From: Zeus faber
Lineage: Eukaryota > Chordata > Actinopteri > Zeiformes > Zeidae
Direction of reading: 5' to 3'
NCBI GenBank assembly: GCA_960531495.1
Contig: OY482850.1
Span: 5,081,084-5,145,083 of the forward strand
Length of the DNA stretch: 64,000 nucleotides
Positions 53,916 to 64,000 of the stretch are shown piece by piece (positions within the stretch are counted from its first letter, which is position 1; each line of letters opens with the position of its first letter). A program made the position numbers and the translations under genes. Under the pieces are notes generated by a model. The model ran no database searches and was not told where the DNA came from. It saw only the letters and a program-made list of their open reading frames with translations.

Positions 53916-56900
53916 TCAGTCGAGGTGGGGTTTGGCCAGGGGGAGCGGCACCGTCGGCAGCACCTGGTTCTGGAACACGAAGGTCTGGACGCGCCGGAAG
54001 ACCCAGAGGAAGACCAGCAGCACGCTGACGTACTGGACCCAGGCCAACTTGATGGTCTCCCAGAACCCGGGGCGATAGGTGCAGGGGGTGAAGGAAATAA
54101 CTGAGAAACCTATGTCACTTTTAAGTTTAAGTTTTAGCGCAATATAGAAAGAGGAGAGAACCTTGTAGCAGCTTTTAACATTTCAGTCCATTTTAATAGT
54201 AGGTCAAGTTTAATTTATTTAAAAGCCTTGAAGCCACATCAACAAAGTATCAAGGTAAAGGGACGCAATTCGGTTAAAAAGTGGCGCTAAGAATTCGTGA
54301 GCTACAATCTTCTCATTCTCGCGTCTTCCAGTTTCACACTCAGGGTGACCTGCCCAATTGTGGAACACTGACGACAACAACACTGCGGCACAGCAATGAA
54401 AGAAGTGGCAGCAAACAGGGAATTTACCACCTGTTCCACCTGCACCGCCTGTCTGAGTATAAAAGTCTTGTCAGTGAGACACACACGACAATAGACTTAT
54501 TGTCCCTTCACTCACCTTGTATGACACATCGCAAAGGAGGCATCTCGTTTTCCGCCCACTCTGTGACTCCTGGACGGAACCATAAATTGATCTGGCGAGG
54601 CGTCCCCGTGTACAGAGTAAGGGGGCCGACATTCTTCTGCTTTCGTTTCTGGCCAAATGAAAAGCAATGTGGACTTTCAATTATTTTCTAGTTAACCCGA
54701 CTATCTATAATTTAACCCTAACCTGCGACCCAACAGTTGAGAACCACTGGTGTATACTAATACTACTTCTACCAAAACTCATCCATTAATAAAACATTTC
54801 TTGCATTTGTTAATACTGTGAATTTTTTAGTTTATGGGCTTATTGCCAAGATTTGGTTTACTTTTTATGGCTTGTATTTAATGTTGGGTTTACTGTATGT
54901 CACTGTTTCCATCTTAAGTTTATCTTTCTTTTTTTCACAAGTTATTGTATTGGACTGTGTATTTTATTTCTGAACATGACCTTTTATTTTTGAGGTATTT
55001 TTCACTTTTATCAAAATGTTTTATAATTGTTTTTCTGTTCTTCTCGGTTATAATTGTTGTTTACAGTTAGATTGTGTATATTGCCATATTGTTATAGTGT
55101 ACAGTGTATATTTTCCAAATTATCCATTAACTGCCATTTTATTTTTTCAAATTATTTATTGTGTTGCTTCATTATTATTTTGCCTATACCGATCACTTAT
55201 TTTGATGTGAGCTGTTGAGACACTGCAATGTCCCACCAGGGATCGATCGATCTATCAGTTTGGTTTGTCAAAGGATATCTAATGACCTCCAGAGGGTAGC
55301 GGATCTCGGCGCTGAGCTGGAAGGGAGAGCCAGCGGCTCGGCCGACAGTCCAGACCGGGCTGGGACAGGACAGCACGGTGGTCACTGCGGTGGATGGAGG
55401 ATAAGATAAAAAGCCATAACTGTTGCCGAACTCAACCAATTCCATTTCAAATGAATAGGGGATTTGAATAGATGATTGATTGAACACGGCTACTTTCTCG
55501 CCAGCGGGGGCGCGGGTGGAGCGGTGGGGGGGCTGCACTCACAGTTTCGTTGCTGATAGTCTCTGATTACGCCGACCAGGTCGTATGAGCTGGCAAAGGG
55601 GCTGGAGCCGTCGATCACAGATACCTGGGTCAAGAATGAAAATAAGCATTTTTGCATAGATACATAGATTTGAATTTATAAGATACCTTATTTGTCCCCG
55701 GAAAATGGAAATTGCGGTGACACAGCAATGTGCATAAAACAATAGGCAATAATACAAATAAAATAAAACCTTGGCAATATGCAATAAACCTAAAAATGTA
55801 CAAAAGAAAACTGCAGTGAAACATGCAGTGCTGGGCACCAAATCCATTTTTTTTGTTTGTTTTTTTAAGGGGGGGACAGAGTCCTGAGCATCACTCTTGG
55901 GGTTACTTTCAGCTACTGGGCGCCAATAACAGGATAATCATTGATTTTGAAAACCATTTTTGTTGCTCTTTTCAAGATTCAAGATTTTTTATTTGTCACA
56001 TACATATACATACTTTCATACATATATGCAGTGAAATGTAATTTATTCCATTCATTTCCAATATATAATTAATTCAGTGCTTTGTCAAAGCAAGATTGGA
56101 TATAACGTTGGACAAATTCAAAGTCAGATATAAAACTACAGATGTATACATCTATCTACAGAGTTAGCGTGGAATTGCACTGTATTAACTAGTAGTAGTG
56201 AGCCCAATGTGGGAAGTTACATTAAAGTAACTCAGTACGGGTACTAGCAGCAGTGTAGCAAATGGCATCACAACAGCATTACTGAGTGTCAATCGAGCGA
56301 TAGCAGCAGTAGCAATAATTATAGAAGTATGGTTAAATTAAAGTACTATTTATAATGATTTATAAAGCAGAGTGGTATTATAATGACCAAAATATAATAT
56401 ATAGTAGTATAAGGTATAGGCATATATGTTATGATATAACATAGTATAATGATATGATAATAATATTGCATAATCTAAATAATATTCTAATATGAATAAC
56501 TACACTGTATATATTGAGCAGTTTACTCTATTATAACTTGTTTTATTTAACATGTTGAGCTGTTTATTAGATATTTTTTAATGTTTATATTGAATTTAGT
56601 GTATATCCTCCCACTTTGTACTTCATGGTGCCCACTGAGCTGCTGCAACACCTGAATTCCCACGACACAGGATCAACAAAGTACTATTTTATCTTATAAT
56701 ATAATACAATATAATATAATAAATACCACCCTGTTACATATGGTAACAGGGCCAGTTTTGGATCATTTTTACAAGTACATGTACATGAGCACAGTATCGG
56801 AGCAGATTGGCAGTTGATAGCCATGGGTCCACGGGTAAGTTGTACGTCTAAATTTGATCAAGAAGAGTCGCTTACAAAGCGTTGCATTTCTCAGAGAGCA

Positions 56901-59760
56901 AAACAAAGGGAACAAGAGAGGAAAAGGAAAATGCAGTAAGCGGCGCCGCTGGAAGTGGCAGAGCCGGATGTGGTCTCACGTTGTAAACGCTGTAGAGGCC
57001 GCGGTGGGGCAGGGGTGCTCTCTGCTGCAGCCGCAGGTCTCCTGCAACAAACAGCTGGGCCCCCGGGACGGACGAAGAGTGCTGGACGTAGGCAAGGCTC
57101 TGCATCACCACAGTGGACATCCTCTTAAGAGTAGATGGAAATAAAACAAAAATCTTTTGAAAAAGGCTGGTACTAGGCCCCCACCAGTTGTGATGACACT
57201 GAGGGAGAAAGATGCTAGATTAAAAGTGTTCTTCGTTCACCCACTACATTAGACTTCCGTGGGCTACAACCTTGTTTGCCGTTGACCTGCCTGTTATTTT
57301 TCTTCATAAAGTACCAAACAGTTGGGTTTTCACACACCTAAGCTTTTGAGTCTGATGGACTCCCGACACTTGTTTGCTCCTCGTGGGACAAGAGCAACAG
57401 ACTGCGAATAGAAATTCCATGCAGAATAAACACCTTTATATAACTAACTATAAAGGGAGGAATCTCTGTCTGTCCTTTGATTATCAAGACAACCGTTCAT
57501 CCGATCCACTTCACACTTGGCGGGTGCTTTACAGGGGACCCAAGGATATGCAGTGTCAAATTTGGTGCAATTTTGACAGGTGACATGTGTAATATTAATA
57601 AGCTTTCAATAAATAATGAACAGCAAGCCAGTAGGGGGCGGGGCTTACGGGCTTCTGCGACTGAGTCACAAAAAGCGTCTTTTCCCTGTGTGTGTATTTA
57701 ACTGAAGGTTTTGTCTTCCATTGTGGAGCACAGGACTGAATCATTGACATTTTGTTAAACTGTGCCATTGAAATGTCTTAGAAAGTAGACCTAATGTCAG
57801 CAAAGAGTCGAGAGCTCTAAACAACTGGCCAATTATAGGAAAAGGGCTAATAGGGAAACCAGTTGTCCAATGACGAACTGTGTATAAAAAGGGCAAATGT
57901 ATGCAAATGTAAATAACATCGAGATTAAAGATGACCGTGCACACTTAAATCTCACTGCTGTTGTTTCATTAGGGGGCAGTTTTCGCAGATGGTGTTTAAT
58001 CAAAATCAAGACTAATCTAATCCTATTTATTGAAAAATACCTTTCTGAGACGTTGCCTGATTTGAGATTAATTAGTTCAAGAATAAAAAGTCAGACATTG
58101 AGGTAATGAAGGACTAGTCAGCTCCTTCTGTCGGGTCTTGGTGCTGGTCTTAGTCCAGATAATCCATTTTACCTGTTGTCACAGTCGACTGCCTGCTCAC
58201 CACCTACCAGCCCACATCCATTAATCCAAAAATAAACATGCCAGGTTTAATTTAAGCCCTCTCTTAGACATAGATTAGCTCTAGTCTTCCTTCTGGAAAT
58301 CACATCATTTTTAAACCAAGATAGTCTCAGACTCGCCTGAGTCCGAGACTATTTTAAACCATGACTGAGAATGGCCATTTCAGTTAGCCCATATTAAATG
58401 TGTGATTTAGTCTAAGATTAGACCTAAGTCTAAGGTGTCGAAATACAGGGGAAAAATTCTGTGTCCAAATACCAAAGACTGTACTGCCTCACGCGCCCCC
58501 AGCTCTACTACTACGATACGTACAAATAGTCGATAGCTGAAGGTGAGCAGCAGCTGGATGCTGTACACCTCCTCCTCTGGCTTCAGAGGGAGCTGCAGCC
58601 CCAAGACCAGGCGGTCCAACTTTCCGTCCTGGTTGTCATCCTCCTCTCTCACCTGTACACAAACACAATAGTACTCACCATTTCATAGAATAAGTATGCA
58701 CAGATAAGGATACTAGACACTGTGGTCATACCCTTAAACTTCCTGCGGTGTTTGACTGTCAGGAACAACAAAAAATGACCTAGTGTACGATTAATCATCC
58801 AAAAACGTAAATAATGATTACATATATTTAATAAACTCGAAAACAAACAATTTGATCCATATTGAGTGCAAATGGTGTTTTCACTCCCCGCATAGATTAT
58901 GGTTCCCTTATGATAATTCAGTCGCCCATCATTAAAAAACAAAAACAACAACAACAGTGTATTTTTCGGTGCAGTCGCAAAAACAGAAAAAACTGATTTT
59001 TTTTTAAAAAGGGTAAATTTTACCCGCAACATAACAGGACGGACAAAAGATTGTTTTGTTTTAGAACTCAGTGACAGTTCTATATTGAATCAGATTTTTT
59101 TTTTCAGTAGATATATAGGCTAATACTGACAGAAATCTTAAGCATGTGTATCAATACTCTGCATTGGCAAGTACCCAAGATGCACTACAAGACTCCCTAA
59201 TCAGTCAAAAAATGTTATCAGTGCATCCACATACTAGACAGACAATAATCCGCTATTCTGTATCACATGAAGTGTGCTATGTTCAGTGTCCTTGGCCAGT
59301 GGCCTTAAACTGCTTAAGCTTGGCCCAGGGCCCTGTAGAGAACACATTCGTACTGTGAGAGCTGGGATCCGCAGGTTGGAGCCCAGCATGTTGTTGAAAT
59401 GGGGAAAGGTGCTCCAGGCCACGTAGTCGCCCTTGGTGCTGGTTGCAGCAACGAGGAGAGTCTGATACTGGAACCTCACGACGGGCTGCTCCTCATACGT
59501 GCTCCTCTTTATCCAGAAGCCTGCAACCAAGTCAGATTTAGACAACGACAACATTGATATGTCTCTTTGTTAAACAACAGTCATGAGGGCGAGTTAGAAG
59601 TATGATAATAATCGTAACCACCTTGGCTCCTGTAAGCAACCAGTAGAGGTGGGATGTAGGTGAGGAAAAAGACAACCACCGCAAACAAAGTGGCCTTGGT
59701 GCAGACGCTGGTTTTGTACCGAATCAAAGCCGGGTGAGCATAGACTTCATAGAAAGCCAT
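53916..59760 (-). CDS. tmem231: transmembrane protein 231, ciliary transition-zone (MKS/B9) component, 7 exons
   Basis: TMEM231 belongs to the MKS/B9 complex at the ciliary transition zone, which controls membrane protein entry into cilia; human mutations cause Joubert and Meckel syndromes. Coding exons in order: 59622-59760, 59354-59520, 58524-58652, 56980-57123, 55543-55624, 55279-55384, 53916-54078. They total 930 nt, 309 aa plus stop (human about 316). N-terminus [20 protein letters not shown], then TM1 about 24-44 ([19 protein letters not shown]); lumenal domain with [53 protein letters not shown] and [16 protein letters not shown]2 about 266-284 ([17 protein letters not shown]); short tail ending KPHLD. 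Six introns: the first five are GT-AG and the last is AT-AC (U12-type). The whole is collinear with human TMEM231. Confidence 0.96.
54079..55278 (-). other. tmem231 intron 6: U12-type AT-AC intron
   Basis: On minus the intron begins ATATCCTTTG right after ATT AG (55280-55279) and ends TGCAC (AC at 54080-54079) before CTATCGCC. The branch site TTCCTTCAC (54088-54096) has its A at 54089, 10 nt before the intron end. Splicing makes AG|C = Ser and gives EVISYRPGFWE, matching human EVISYQPGFWE. No GT-AG pair restores this frame. Confidence 0.93.
55625..56979 (-). other. tmem231 intron 4
   Basis: It holds retroposon tails (about 55660-55800 with TTTGTCCCCGGAAAATGGAA; 55967-56043) and AT-rich sequence with ATA runs (56395-56470, 56695-56725). 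No exon is seen. Confidence 0.6.
55967..56043 (-). repeat. retroposon tail, reverse copy of 36719-36797
   Basis: It reads ATTCAAGATTTTTTATTTGT then CATATATGCAGTGAAATGTA on plus, the reverse complement of the other copy. It lies in tmem231 intron 4. Confidence 0.6.
57124..58523 (-). other. tmem231 intron 3
   Basis: It holds the second copy of the repeat first seen at 13480-13600 (57478-57600). No exon is seen. Confidence 0.6.
57478..57600 (+). repeat. unclassified dispersed repeat, copy 2
   Basis: ACAACCGTTCATCCGATCCA, CTTCACACTTGGCGGGTG and CAAATTTGGTGCAATTTTGA match the reverse complement of 13480-13600. Confidence 0.55.
58653..59353 (-). other. tmem231 intron 2
   Basis: AT-rich, single-copy-looking sequence; nothing recognised. 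Confidence 0.5.
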
Positions 59761-59797
59761 AACAACACGGACAATCTTCCGCAGCGGAGCATTAATT

Positions 59798-60049
59798 CAG
59801 CGTTTTTCAACCGCTGTAATGTTTATCAAATTCCATTAAAAAAAAAAAATTAATAATAACAACAATGGAAATGAGCTTGTGTTGCAAGATCAAAATTGCA
59901 AGGCTGTATTAACTCATTAGTTCCAGACAGAATACAAGCATATAACAGGATTCTTCTAACTCTTCAAAGACAGCGGTGCGCCGTGGGATTATGTCACCGT
60001 AAAAATAAAAGTGCACCGTGAGAGTAAAAAAAAGGGCTGGAAAACACTG
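59798..60049 (-). mobile_element. hAT-like MITE just upstream of tmem231
   Basis: 252 bp bounded by CAGCGTTTTTCAACC (59798-59812) and GGCTGGAAAACACTG (60035-60049), imperfect terminal inverted repeats of the hAT style. Inside are TGTTGCAAGATCAAAATTGC and GCGCCGTGGGATTATGTC, shared with the larger repeats at 26.3, 32.2 and 33.7-34.3 kb. I see no clear 8-bp target duplication. Confidence 0.6.
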
Positions 60050-60315
60050 CATGAATACAGCATGTGGACCCAAGCTAGTATGCTAGGCGATGCTTATCCA
60101 TTCCTTGTTGCACAACGGGGGTCGCAAACACCACGCATGGACACGACGGATATTAACGTCGATCGAGTCACCGCAAATGTACAGGAATACGAAACTAAAT
60201 GACATTCGAGTGGGTAAACGCGGGAGACAACGTCGGCACAATCCGTCTGCGGTCGCTTCGGCTGGTTTCTCAGACGAGCCACGGGGCGGAGCAGCTACTT
60301 CCGGTGCGTCTCGCC

Positions 60316-60329
60316 GTTTCCCTGGTAAC
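60316..60329 (+). promoter_or_regulatory. RFX X-box-like site
   Basis: GTTTCC-CT-GGTAAC. Read on the other strand it is GTTACC-AG-GGAAAC, one mismatch from GTNRCC-N(0-3)-RGYAAC. RFX factors drive ciliary genes, and tmem231 is one; the site is 556 bp upstream of its ATG. Confidence 0.5.
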
Positions 60330-60370
60330 TCCCGTCCCCGCCCGCCCGGCGGAATGGCTTAACCGACCGG

Positions 60371-60378
60371 TGACGTCA
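60371..60378. promoter_or_regulatory. CRE palindrome TGACGTCA
   Basis: A full consensus CREB/ATF palindrome in the CpG-rich divergent promoter, 42 bp from the X-box-like site. It could serve either gene. Confidence 0.5.
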
Positions 60379-60419
60379 CCTTCCCCCGCTCGGCTGAGCG
60401 CTCGAAACGTCTGGTTTTA

Positions 60420-60620
60420 GATTTCGCGAGGCTCGACTCTTTTCTGAGACTCGGCTCTCGACGAGTCACCCGGTGACGGGAGTCGTTCAAACGTTTCCGA
60501 GGCGTCGTTCGTTTGACTCCGCTGGTGCGACGCGCGGTGAGCGAGGAGCCACTTCCGCTGAACGAGAGGCAGAAGAGTCGGGAACGACGTTCTCACAGGA
60601 ATCATTTCATTCTGTGAAAA
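60420..60620 (-). repeat. GAGTC-rich repeat fragment in the gabarapl2 5' flank
   Basis: It contains GAGTCGTTCAAACG, CAGAAGAGTCGGGAACGACG and TTCTCACAGGAATCATTTCA, similar to the inner part of the hAT-like repeats at 26.3 and 33.8-34.2 kb, but GC-richer. Confidence 0.45.
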
Positions 60621-60989
60621 ATGGTTGTTTTTTTTTGCTGAACGCAAATCGCAAATCACATCCAATATGAATTATGCCAGACGCCTTCGGACTTTGGTTT
60701 TGTCAGTCGGTACATTTTCCTGTTCTTCTTCTGGGATTCCCTTACTCGCCCAACTAATTTGCCAGCGCGTCAGGCGACTCCCGAGTCGTTTCAAAAGATT
60801 CGTTCACGATGAACGAGTCGTTCGCCACGCCTCGCGTCACCCTTCCAGCTGGTTCGGAGACGCTGTTGACGTTTCGTTTGGGGCTCAAGTGTCGTTGCTT
60901 TGCCTCGACACCTCCACCCGTCGCTCCCTTATTCGCGCGTTAAGACTCTAGTTTTTAGCATCACGCCTCGGTGTGAGGATCCGGCCAAA

Positions 60990-62238
60990 ATGAAATGGAT
61001 GTTTAAAGAGGATCATTCCCTCGGTAAAGGGGTTTTTGATTGTTATGAAACATTTATCGTTTTCTTTTCAGGCATTTTTTTTTTTTTTTAATTTTTATTT
61101 TTTTATTTCATGCTATGTCTGGTTTGGGTTTGCAATGTCATCCCTGAAATGCAACTGTGCATGCGTGTGTGTTGTCCTCTGAGCACCGGGACGCCAACAA
61201 CATAACAAGCTTAGATCTTACTGTATTCAACGCAAGATGCGTTCCTGCAAAATACATTTAAAATACATGTATTTTCAGGAACTGGTCGATCACATTTGGG
61301 ATGGTATGCTGCTGAGTATAGGACATGGGTTGTTCTAGGTTGCTGGTGCTTTGGTTGGAATATAAACATTAAGTGCCATTGCGGACTTTACTTATTATTT
61401 TTTTTTAAGATACTCTTTTGCAATATTCTAGCTCTGGTCGCAAAAAAAAAAAGTGTCCCTGTCATGTGCGAGGTGCTTCTGAAAGTAGGCCTCTTATCTA
61501 GGCTAATGAAGCGGAGTGTGATGGGTTCAAGCTAAAAAAGCCACCAACACGCCTTGTCACACAGTGCCGCGCCACCCGGGGCCTGGATCTGCCCACAGGT
61601 CCAGGGGTGGATCGAACCTCCAGTGGACGGAGACGCACGGATGCCGCTTCTTACTTGCATGCAGCGGCCGCAAATACACCTTTTTTTTCTCTAACACTGG
61701 ACAATCTAAATAATAGATAATCCAGCTCATAACATCACAGTATTGGAAATCAATGGAGTCTTAGCTGGGATTGCATGTCTCTGTCGGCCTCATAGATTTT
61801 GCTGTTTAGAACTCCTATGGGCCGCCCCCTTTTTTGCTTGGCAAGGGGCCCAATATCTAATAGTGGTTCCTGTATACTCTAAGTGCATAACCCCCGCAGT
61901 AATGGACAGCATCCTTCTCCCAAATGGCATCTACGGTACAAATCCTAGCTTACATTGTGGCGGTTGTCTACTCTCAGTGGGATGACCCCGTTCATCACGC
62001 CTCAGTCTTACACGTGAAGCGGTTTCACAGTTTAACCTTTGCTCGGCTCGGCTGTATTTTGTGGGAGGTGTGTATCGGTGTTGATGGGTGGTGGTGGAGG
62101 CGGTGGGGTGGGGAGGCTGACTCTTCTCCTCTCATCCGTATAATCCTTGATTTCCTCCTTGTTTCCCCAACTCTCCTATCAGAACACAGGTGTGTGGAGT
62201 CAGCCAAAATACGCAACAAATACCCTGACAGAGTGCCG
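60990..62238 (+). CDS. gabarapl2: GABA(A) receptor-associated protein-like 2 (GATE-16), exons 1-2 (partial)
   Basis: An Atg8-family ubiquitin-like protein that is lipidated to phosphatidylethanolamine and works in autophagosome maturation and Golgi traffic. Exon 1 is 60990-61023 (MKWMFKEDHSL plus G) with a GTAAAG donor. Exon 2 is 62183-62238, with a CTCCTATCAG acceptor, completing the split Glu and reading EHRCVESAKIRNKYPDRVP, with a GTGAGT donor. MKWMFKEDHSLEHRCVESAKI is the N-terminal helical region of GABARAPL2; MKWMF rather than MKFVY separates it from GABARAP and GABARAPL1. About 30 of 117 residues are here. Exon 3 (VIVEKVSGSQIVDIDKRKYL...) was not found up to 64000, so it should lie further right. 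The neighbour TMEM231 is the same in human 16q23. Confidence 0.95.
61024..62182 (+). other. gabarapl2 intron 1
   Basis: T-rich tract (61074-61108), short A/T runs and unremarkable sequence. No other exon is seen. Confidence 0.65.
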
Positions 62239-64000
62239 GTGAGTAAAGGAGGCGTTGGAGAGAGTTCGGTGGAGTGGGTGGAGATGTACGGGAGTGAGTG
62301 ACAACAAAATGTGGGTGACAGAAATTAAAGACAAGAAAAAAAAATGAACGATCTACTGTATGTTTGTGGTTCCTCTCCAGCTAAAGTCATTCGGGTTGTA
62401 AATCCCCCCCGCCACACACACACACACGCCCCCGACCACCCCAGCTCTATAGAATTTCATCTCCCTGGTGTATCCGCTGTTCCCTGCAGGGGTGTGGGTT
62501 ACCGGGCCACCTGCTTTCACTCAGCTCTCTCTCACTGTGAAAATGGATTAAACGACGTTGGTGTGTTACAACACATTGTCTCCCATTGTCCCATTGTCTG
62601 AAAGCTGTGGATGATAACAACAATGCAAATTCCATCCTGTTTCCTCAAAGTCAAGTGAGGTCACAGTCATCGTGAGGTCCCATGCAGGGCGAAAGAGTGG
62701 CTGACGCCTCAGTGTCAAGGTGTTTTCGGAATGCGACCCTGGGACACGTGTCCATCATGGGAGGTGTCACAAACCCTTCCGAGCGGAAGACATTCCCGTT
62801 TGTATGGGGCTTTCAGAGGGCCCTTTGTGTAGATGATACCTTCCCCCGGCTCTCAATTAGACACCTGGTGGGTCGGTCACAACGTGTAAACACTGCCGTT
62901 CGCTTTGGAAAGCCATTCAGCTTGAGGAAGTCTGAGATCTTACGTTCGAGCAGCATGGAGGGAGGATGGAGGGCTTTTTGCAATGCAGTCAAACTGGACT
63001 ATAAGAGCCCCTTCCTTCGGATCCCTTAATGAGATTAACTCCCATGAGTCGAATCTACAGTATAATTCATGCCGCTGAATCAATAACTAGTGCCCTCAAA
63101 TTATCTACTAATTTAAGGCCTCGAACCTATTATTTATTCCACTTTTTTCATCTTTGACATGATCAACAGAGCCATCCATTTGCAACATGGTGGTGACATT
63201 GGCTGGAGCCATATTTAGAGGGATTGAATGTATGGGTGCAAAATACTCAATACTTCAAGATCTTAGACATTATTCAAGGCTCTCTGTTTATAAGCCTTTT
63301 TGTTACCTTTTTTGACACTTTATATATTTATATATTTTTAGTTTACATTATACAAACAAACATCAGAACAAAACAGTCACATACTACAGTTCCCAAGACA
63401 TAAAAAACAAAAACAAAAAAACTACTTGAAAATCACTTCTGTTACATAGTAAGTATTATTTACAGAAATTAACATTGCAAATTCAATAACATAATATCAT
63501 ATAATATAATAAACTGTCTGACCTTGCATAATGTTTTAAATCACACTACCCCATGTTTGAAATTAGTAAATTTATGTAAAACAGGAATCAAGGTAAGGTA
63601 TCAAGATAGGTTATGCACATACTCAATAAAGGGCGACCTATAAAGGGTGAGTCTTGTCAAACCTTTCCTGAGACTCTCCCCTGCTATAGCGTAGCTTTTC
63701 CAGTGGAAGTGAGGTGAGTGCATGGGGTTTGTCTGACTTCCATTGAAGGAGAGTCTCCTGGTCAGTAGTGAGGCAAACATTATAGTGAGATATGAAGAGG
63801 CCTCAATGATTCAAGACCAGAATGTGTTTAAAGATATGCATGACCAAACACCTGGATACTGATGGCATCTCTGGCAATTCGGATAAACATTGGGGTTTGA
63901 ATTTGAATTTGAATACTGTAAATAAGGCTGGGTTTTGGTACTCAATACCTTAAAGGTATCGACTGAAATAAACCAATACCAAGTAGTATAGAAACTTCTC
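62239..64000 (+). other. gabarapl2 intron 2 (left part)
   Basis: No exon is recognised. A moderately GC-rich, repeat-free stretch lies at about 62650-63030; AT-rich sequence follows. Confidence 0.55.

Larger units (their letters stand above)
60220..60989. promoter_or_regulatory. tmem231/gabarapl2 divergent promoter region
   Basis: CpG-rich DNA between the two head-to-head genes (ATGs 1229 bp apart). It contains an X-box-like site, a CRE palindrome, GC-rich CCCGCCC/CCCGGCGG sequence and, from about 60420, a GAGTC-rich segment related to the hAT-like repeat family. Confidence 0.55.

Noticed and set aside
54079-55278. A GT-AG reading of the last tmem231 intron (GAG|GTCATT donor with TCTCAG acceptor)
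   Set aside because: That pair gives the wrong phase and an unconserved join; the AT-AC reading keeps frame and matches the human protein.
62239-64000. Search for gabarapl2 exon 3 (VIVEKVSGSQIVDIDKRKY-like)
   Set aside because: No match up to the window end.

Overview
The window reads as nuclear DNA of a ray-finned (teleost) fish. Vertebrate genes with GT-AG introns lie among very many (CA)n/(TG)n microsatellites, Tc1-like transposons of the common fish type, a fish APE-type LINE, hAT-like MITEs and tRNA-like SINEs. I found no rRNA, tRNA or CRISPR.

Five protein-coding genes can be read, all with human counterparts on chromosome 16q. (1) sntb2 (beta-2-syntrophin), minus strand: only coding exon 1 is here (2454-3150); the rest lies left of base 1. 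(2) spire2 (actin nucleator), minus strand, 5309-35657: 15 coding exons join in one frame to 761 codons plus stop, and its introns hold most of the repeats. (3) A chst5/chst6-like Golgi sulfotransferase, minus strand, with an intronless CDS at 39436-40632. (4) tmem231 (ciliary transition zone), minus strand, 53916-59760: 7 coding exons give 309 codons plus stop. (5) gabarapl2 (Atg8 family), plus strand: exons 1 and 2 are here (60990-62238) and the rest lies right of the window.

Layout: 1-2453 sntb2 intron 1 with repeats; 3151-5308 sntb2 5' flank and probable spire2 3' UTR; 5309-35657 spire2; 35658-36100 spire2 5' flank with a purine tract; 36.1-39.4 kb repeats and probable chst 3' UTR; 40.6-53.9 kb gene-poor, with a BEL/Pao fossil, SINEs, a perfect 50-bp inverted repeat and an isolated CpG-rich block; 53.9-59.8 kb tmem231; 59.8-61.0 kb the tmem231/gabarapl2 divergent promoter region; 61-64 kb gabarapl2.

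The strongest observation is that the last intron of tmem231 is a minor-spliceosome (U12-type) AT-AC intron: ATATCCTTTG donor, a near-consensus branch site and an AC acceptor at the expected spacing, with the reading frame restored only by this splice. Next are an RFX X-box-like site upstream of tmem231, long (TG)n tracts pressed against two spire2 splice sites, a hAT-like MITE 37 bp from the tmem231 start codon, and telomere-like repeats inside a dead LINE. The genes are not an operon or a single pathway; their grouping is ancestral vertebrate synteny. Exon boundaries were derived by eye from splice sites, reading phase and recalled human proteins, without alignment software.
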